This document shows, piece by piece, positions 58,900 to 64,000 of a stretch of 64,000 bases of DNA. The DNA lies in the NCBI RefSeq assembly GCF_011397635.1, contig NC_064758.1, forward strand, positions 18,583,013 to 18,647,012, in the 5' to 3' direction. Within the stretch, counting starts at the first letter, position 1. Each line of letters opens with the position of its first letter. The notes under the pieces are model-generated. The model saw only the letters and a program-made list of their open reading frames with translations, did no database searches and was not told the DNA's origin. This DNA is from Epinephelus fuscoguttatus. Taxonomy: Eukaryota > Chordata > Actinopteri > Perciformes > Serranidae. The position numbers and the translations under genes are program-made.

Positions 58900-61800
58900 A
58901 TGGAGATGACACTGTGTTTTCCACTGTTGCTGCTGATCTGCTCTCTCTCCACGGCTCAGCATCAGACAGCGTCTGACAATGAAATTATTCCACATGGAAA
59001 GCAAGCTGAATCCCAGGGAAGAGAACCAGCAAATGTCTCTGACCGCCAACAAACCGGCACTCAAGACATCCATGCTGTGCTGAGAGAGATGAGCGCCTTG
59101 TTGGCTGAACAGAGGGTGGAGATGAGGCACTTACAGAGAGAGAATGAAGGTACAGTAGTATGTCAGGTAGTGAGGGAGGTAAGAGCAATAGGAACCTCTG
59201 CTCTGTTACAGGAGTTATTGTATTATGTTGTAACACTGAAGTGTTTTGCAGTGGTTCAGTTTAGTTCACTTGTCTTTGCATGATGAGGAGACAATGGGCC
59301 CCTGTGCACAGACATGCAGAAGGCCCCACCTCCTCTCCTACAAAGAGCAAGACACACAGACTTTATAGTTGTTCAGGCTCTTTTTGTTGTTGTTTTGCAT
59401 CTCTCTGTGGTCTTTCTGTGTCTTTTTGTAGGTGTTTCTGGCCTCTTGTGGTCTTATTGTGTCTCTGTAGTTTTTTGTGTTTCTTGTGGTCTTTTTGTGT
59501 CTCTTTGTAGTTTTGTTTGTGTCTCTTTCTGGTCTTTTTGTCTTTCATTGCAGTCTTTTTTAGGTTCTCTGTGGTGTTTTTTGTCTCATAATCGTTCTCT
59601 GTCTCTTTCTGGTGTTTTTGTGTCTCTTTGTAGTTGTTTTATGCTTCTTTTTTTTTAAGTCATTTTGTGTCTCTCCTGGTCAGTATATATCTCTGCAGCC
59701 CCTTTCACAATGGACAAAGCACCCACTAGCAACCACTGAAATTTGGCTTTTGTATTTAACAGGAAAGGTTACAACTGCCATTTACTCCCGGGACAAATGA
59801 CTCAGCTCCTATATGCTTTGATTAGCAGTGACAGAAATACGACGCTCAGATGGACGTGCAAATTTTAGCCCCTTTACCTGCATGATGAAATGACAGCCCG
59901 CCACAAAATACTGTCCATTTCCATCAAAGCAGCGCTCCAACAATGTTTCAAATTTAGTCAGCACTGAGTTTGAGAGAGAGACCCAAATAAGTAGAGATAT
60001 AGCCACTGTTAACATTTTCACTGGCCTCCATGCTGCTTTACTGTTTACTAACCTGTTTTCTGGCCCGTCTGTGAAGTTTTCCTGCTTTTAAAAACCTGCG
60101 TACATGCACTAATTTTGGTGGGCAAAGGGTATTTGAGTGTCATTTTACAGGTGAAGGATAGGGAGGCCCTGGGCATGTGCCTGATAAGCCCATTCAGTAA
60201 TCAGTCCATGAAAGCAGCATGCTAACATATGCTAATTAGCATCTACACCAGGGGTGCCCAAATACTTCTCAGTGGAGGGCCAAAAATGAATCAGGGTGGA
60301 GGGTCACGGGCCAAAACTAAACATTCATGTTGCAGTGCATTTAATTAAATGACTATGATTTATATAAATGAGACCTGTTCTCTTACCGACCATAGCCGGG
60401 GCGCCGTCGGTCGTGATGCCAGATAGCTTTTCCCACTTTAAGTTGTTCCTATCCATAACTCGCTATACTGCCATAAAAACATCCACTCCTTTTGTTGTCC
60501 CTTTCAGTGTTTCAAGGCCCGCGAGTTTCTGACACACTTCAAAGTCCTCATTAACGCCTCGCAGGAAGACGAGCAGCTGTGCCGAGTCCGATATATCCGT
60601 GCTTTCATCACACGCGATGGAGAAGGCAGAAAATTGACCTGCTTTCTGGACAATTTGGCCCCGAATGTCTTCGGCCATATCCTACACACGGCGGGTGACG
60701 GTGTTCCGTGACAAACTTATCTGGGAAAAAGCCCGCGTCTGATTTGGGCACACGGTGTCAGCAGCAACTGTCAGACATTGTTTCACAAAATCACCCATAG
60801 CAAACGGTCGTCCGCTTCTGACAATGATGGAGCTAAGCTGATAACTTGCCCGAGTGGCATTCTCTTGTACAGTTGACGGCTGGAGTAGGGTACGTTGTTG
60901 GGAGGTTAACTTTGATAGCAGGTCTTCAGCCTTCACCTTTCTCTCGTCTCTGGTGTATTTTGAGAACTGATGGGAATGCTGGGTTTCGAAGTGGCGACGG
61001 AGATTGTATTCTTTTAAAACAGCGACTCTCAGCTTGCATATTAGACATACTGCCTTGGAATCAATTTCAGTAAAAAAGTACTCGTGTTCCCAACAATTTT
61101 TAAACTTTCTTTTGTCAGTGTGCCAATTCCTCACACGCTCCATGCCTCCATCCCAGCATCTTCTCCCTCTCTGGTCAGTTCCAGCCGGATTTGAGCTGAC
61201 GGAGCTAAACAGCGCCACCCTACCCTCAATGTAACACAATGCTGATTTGTGGTCAGTAGAGGAAGTGCAACAATAAATAAATATTTAAAGAGATATTCCG
61301 ACTGCTGGCAGCGGGAAAATAATAATTATTTAATTATTGAAAATTTGAGCATGGGCCGCGGGCCAAAACTAATCGGGCCCCAAATTGGGCAGCCCTGATC
61401 TACACGAAGTACAGCCGAGGCTGATAGGAGCATCTGTAGTTTTGGTCATAAACCAAAGTGTTGGACTCTCAGTCAAAGTCTGAGGTCAGAATTTACCAGT
61501 TGAAGTTTCCACCTTACAATCTCCAAGCATTCCAGGTGCATGATGCTAAACGTAAACAAACATGGCTGACGGTGACAAACTGATGTTTCTTTGTCAAGTG
61601 TGCACACAACTAAACTCTCAGCAGTGCATCCTCCTTGCATACATAACTGAGACAGAAGCATTTTTGACATTCTCCCAAATAACGTTTGTGCAGAGAAGAT
61701 AACTTTCAGACATTTTCTGCAGCTTCCTCATATTAGTAATAATGATAATCTTCATAATATTTTGACATCAATTTGCATGCAGAACAAATTTTGCTTCATA

Positions 61801-63459
61801 ATGTTATGTATTCTCTTTTGAAATACAACCAAATGTACCCTACCTTGTGTTTTAGTGGACGGTTTACCATTTACAATGTGCTCTTTGATGGGTTTTGCCA
61901 TTGTTGTGTTACATCAGAAAATGTCTTTGTGAAGTTGGGTTGGATGGTTTTGCCCTGATTTTAAAAGTAGAAACTCCAACGTGGCGTTCCACTGTATTTC
62001 TTATTGTAGGAGGTTGAACATTTCAGAGTTACGTTGTCTAGCACGCATCACAATGTTGACAATTATTTTAATGAGGGCCTATTACCCAATGCAATTGGAA
62101 CAATTTCCAAGAAATGATTGATGGAGCAGTAAAAAAAGATATTAACATTCAGTCATTCATTCATTTATGAAAGCACAAACAGCTAAGCTCAAAGAACTGG
62201 ACCTACAGAGGACTGAGCTGGAGAGGCAGAAGACTGAGCTGGAGAGGCAGAAGCAACAACTTCAAGGTACTGTGTGATCATTGTGGTCCTGAGAATGTAT
62301 AGTGAGCAATAACAAATAACAGTAAATCAATTTTATCAATCAATCTATTTAAGTTTGATATTGTGTTTAAGCACAAACAGCTAAGCTCAAAGAACTGGAG
62401 CTACAGAGGACTGAGCTGGAGAGGCAGAAGACTGAGCTGGAGAGGCAGAAGCAACAACTTCAAGGTACTGTGTTGAGATCTTCACAGCTCAAAGTGACTA
62501 ATAGTGTATCATATAAGCTGAACAGAAAATAAGAACAAGAAAGTAAAGCCTGTTTGAGCCGACATATTACAAGGAATGTCATATAATAAACTGGTCAGGA
62601 GCACTGAGCCATATACATGAGACACAACTTTGTAATGATTGGACTTTTTTGCAGCACAAGCAGCAGAGCTGATCACCATGAAAGCCAGGTCAAATGTCAC
62701 AGAACTCCAGGTGGAGGCTCTGATGAGAGATGGAGAAGGTCAGACTCAGAACTAAACTGGCAATTTAATATCTGAACATTTTCATTAAAAAACAAAAGAA
62801 ATACGTGCACAATTCAAAATCATAGTTAAAATGGTGGATGGCTTAAGATTATAAAAAAGTTTGGTCACATTGCTGTGTCCACAGTAAGTTTCGAACAATG
62901 ACATTGCTCTCTCTTTATCTCTCCCTCAGTCAAACAGGTGGCTTTCTCAGCCTCTCTGTTGGCTTCAGGTTCAGGACATGTCGGACCATTTAACACAGAG
63001 ACTTCTCTGGTCTTCAGATATGTCCTCACAAACACAGGAAACGCCTACAACCCAAACACAGGTACGCAAATTCCCAAGTTTAAATAATTAATCTGACTTT
63101 AAATAACACTGTGTTGACTTCTCTCTGCTACAGATGGTTCTCTTGTTACATTCACTGACACAAAATGTCCCACAGGTTTTTTCATTGCACCAGTGAGAGG
63201 AGCCTACCACTTTGAGTTCTACATAGGTGCAGGCGGACATGCTTCACATGCTTCAGGTGCATACTTGGTCAAGAATGGAGGACATATTATTGGTACATGG
63301 TCGCATCAGCCGTCCCATTACGGCAGCTCTGCTAATGGTGCCACGCTGCTTCTAGAGGTCGGAGATGTTGTGTTTTTGCGTCAGTGGTCTAACACAAGAA
63401 TATATGACAATGAAAATAATCTTAGCACCTTCAGTGGTCATCTGCTTTTCACCATGTGA
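58900..63459 (+). CDS. Secreted coiled-coil C1q-domain protein B (tandem duplicate of A)
   Basis: Six exons: 58900-59149, 62174-62266, 62372-62464, 62655-62738, 62930-63061, 63176-63459; in phase, 311 residues. Exon 1 (signal peptide and first coiled coil, 83 residues) is identical in protein to gene A. The counterparts of A's exons 2 and 3 are missing. In their place intron 1 is 3 kb and holds a minisatellite and a hAT insertion. Two near-identical 93-nt coiled-coil exons ([20 protein letters not shown] and [20 protein letters not shown]) replace A's single 114-nt exon. The C1q domain is intact but differs from A at about 16 of 93 positions in the last exon, clustered around [14 protein letters not shown] and the [12 protein letters not shown] loop. 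No disabling change is visible. Confidence 0.88.
59368..59670. repeat. ~21-bp TTTTTGTGTCTCTTTGTGGTC minisatellite
   Basis: About 14 degenerate copies of a unit close to TTTTTGTGTCTCTTTGTGG. The flanks (GGGCCCCTGTGCACAGACAT at 59296 and GGCCCTGGGCATGTGCCTG near 60165) look like ends of one larger fish repeat, about 59285-60205, but its inverted repeats are weak. Long open frames on both strands are artefacts. Confidence 0.8.
60249..61397 (-). mobile_element. hAT transposon deletion derivative with exact 8-bp target duplication
   Basis: Terminal repeats CAGGGGTGCCCAAA and TTGGGCAGCCCTG (inverse CAGGGCTGCCCAA). Perfect 8-bp target duplication ATCTACAC at 60241-60248 and 61398-61405. The 1.15-kb element carries only the N-terminal portion of its transposase, so most of the catalytic domain was lost before or after insertion. 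It lies in intron 1 of C1q gene B on the opposite strand. Confidence 0.93.
60385..61143 (-). pseudogene. hAT transposase N-terminal fragment with BED-type zinc finger (ZBED/GTF2IRD2-like)
   Basis: Minus strand from ATG at 61143: [20 protein letters not shown], then a BED-like finger ([19 protein letters not shown]: CxxC plus HxxxxH), then [16 protein letters not shown] and [20 protein letters not shown], the first catalytic region. In-frame TAG codons occur at 60684-60682 (after TVTRRV) and after VDVFMAV at about 60465. Beyond them the same frame still reads [20 protein letters not shown], then stops at the deletion. It is a dead copy that resembles domesticated vertebrate hAT-derived genes only by ancestry. 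Confidence 0.88.
61406..62173 (+). other. Remainder of C1q gene B intron 1
   Basis: No exon matching A's exon 2 ([13 protein letters not shown]) or exon 3 ([12 protein letters not shown]) can be found here or left of the hAT. Otherwise unremarkable. Confidence 0.6.
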
Positions 63460-64000
63460 AACAGTCTTTTCTGTAGCTACATGATAGCTGTGCACACACT
63501 GCAGCAGTTTATCAGTACATGTTGATAATGATTATGTGAATATTTAATGTTATAAAAAATACATATGTTTTGGAGACACGCTTTCAGCAGTTTCAAAGTA
63601 AATAATATTATAATCTTTATCTTTTACATTTGAGTAAAACTGCTAGACGCACTACCCAAACATATAAACTGTGCTTTGTATGCAAAATGATTAATTATTA
63701 AACTCAGCAATTAAATGTGATTGAAACTGGCTATGTGGTACTCATTAATAAGATTATGGTGATCATATTATTTAAAACATACTGTACAGTTCCTGTATTT
63801 TGATCTCTGCCTCCATCACTATGATGTTCCTGTAATATTTCTTTCTGCCTCTTCATTCAAATATTAAACTGCTGTTGTTCTGGTCCACGCCAAGGTTTCC
63901 TGTATAGAGTAAAATGTTCTTGAAGGTAACACTCAGGTTGTGATTATTTGATCTTTAACTCTACCTCTGTCATCTTTATAGAGTTTCATACTTAATGTAA
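63460..64000 (+). other. 3' flank of C1q gene B
   Basis: The first 65-70 nt match gene A's 3'UTR; after that the sequence is different and AT-rich. ATTAAA-type signals are near 63698 and 63865, but no canonical AATAAA is evident, so the 3' end is uncertain. Confidence 0.5.

Noticed and set aside
59314..59658. 114-codon hydrophobic frame resembling a membrane protein
   Set aside because: Product of the TTTTTGTGTCTCTTTGTGG minisatellite; hydrophobicity comes from T-rich repeats.
60682..61239. hAT-derived frame as a domesticated ZBED-type host gene
   Set aside because: It sits in a complete small transposon with exact target duplication, has in-frame stops and lacks the catalytic and dimerisation regions, so a decayed transposon explains it better.

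Overview
This window is vertebrate nuclear DNA, almost certainly from a ray-finned (percomorph-like) teleost. Coding exons are short, have GT-AG splice sites and are separated by long introns rich in CA/GT microsatellites, Tc1/mariner, hAT and Harbinger-like DNA transposon remnants, miniature inverted-repeat elements and tRNA-derived SINEs. No bacterial-type operons, tRNA or rRNA genes or CRISPR arrays were seen. Most long open frames here are repeat or intron read-through; the real genes had to be assembled exon by exon.

Layout. (1) Positions 1-19.5 kb, minus strand: the 5' part of tp73. A probable non-coding exon 1 ends at 19131, exon 2 carries the TAp73 start (16036), exon 3 is at 14897-15047 and exon 4 at 8428-8676. 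A probable internal deltaN promoter and exon lie in intron 3 (13778-14104). The rest of tp73 lies left of the window. (2) 19.8-40.2 kb, plus strand: complete wrap73, 12 coding exons and about 449 residues, head-to-head with tp73. (3) 40.7-45.7 kb, minus strand: complete tprg1l, six coding exons and 281 residues, tail-to-tail with wrap73. The order and relative orientation tprg1l-wrap73-tp73 match human chromosome 1p36. (4) 45.9-53.3 kb: a gene-free repeat block. It holds interrupted CTN trinucleotide arrays, a 21-bp ACTAGT-phased minisatellite, a broken second copy of the tprg1l exon 1 edge, a nearly intact Tc1 element, and a 3-kb inverted-repeat element wrapped around 1.46 kb of AGAGY pentamer satellite. 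(5) 54.2-63.5 kb, plus strand: two tandem genes for secreted coiled-coil C1q-domain proteins. The second carries a hAT insertion and rearranged coiled-coil exons.

How the genes relate. tp73 encodes a p53-family transcription factor; wrap73 a centrosomal/spindle-pole WD40 protein; tprg1l a synaptic-vesicle-associated protein. Their linkage is ancient synteny rather than a shared pathway. The C1q-like genes are a teleost-style local expansion, probably of secreted lectin-like or immune proteins.

The observations most worth a second look are the near-perfect p53-family response element at the inferred deltaNp73 promoter, the TCGGTAG-motif element carrying a satellite with a ~490-bp higher-order period, the strictly phased ACTAGT array, and the uneven divergence of the two C1q genes (identical N-terminal exon, diversified C1q loops).
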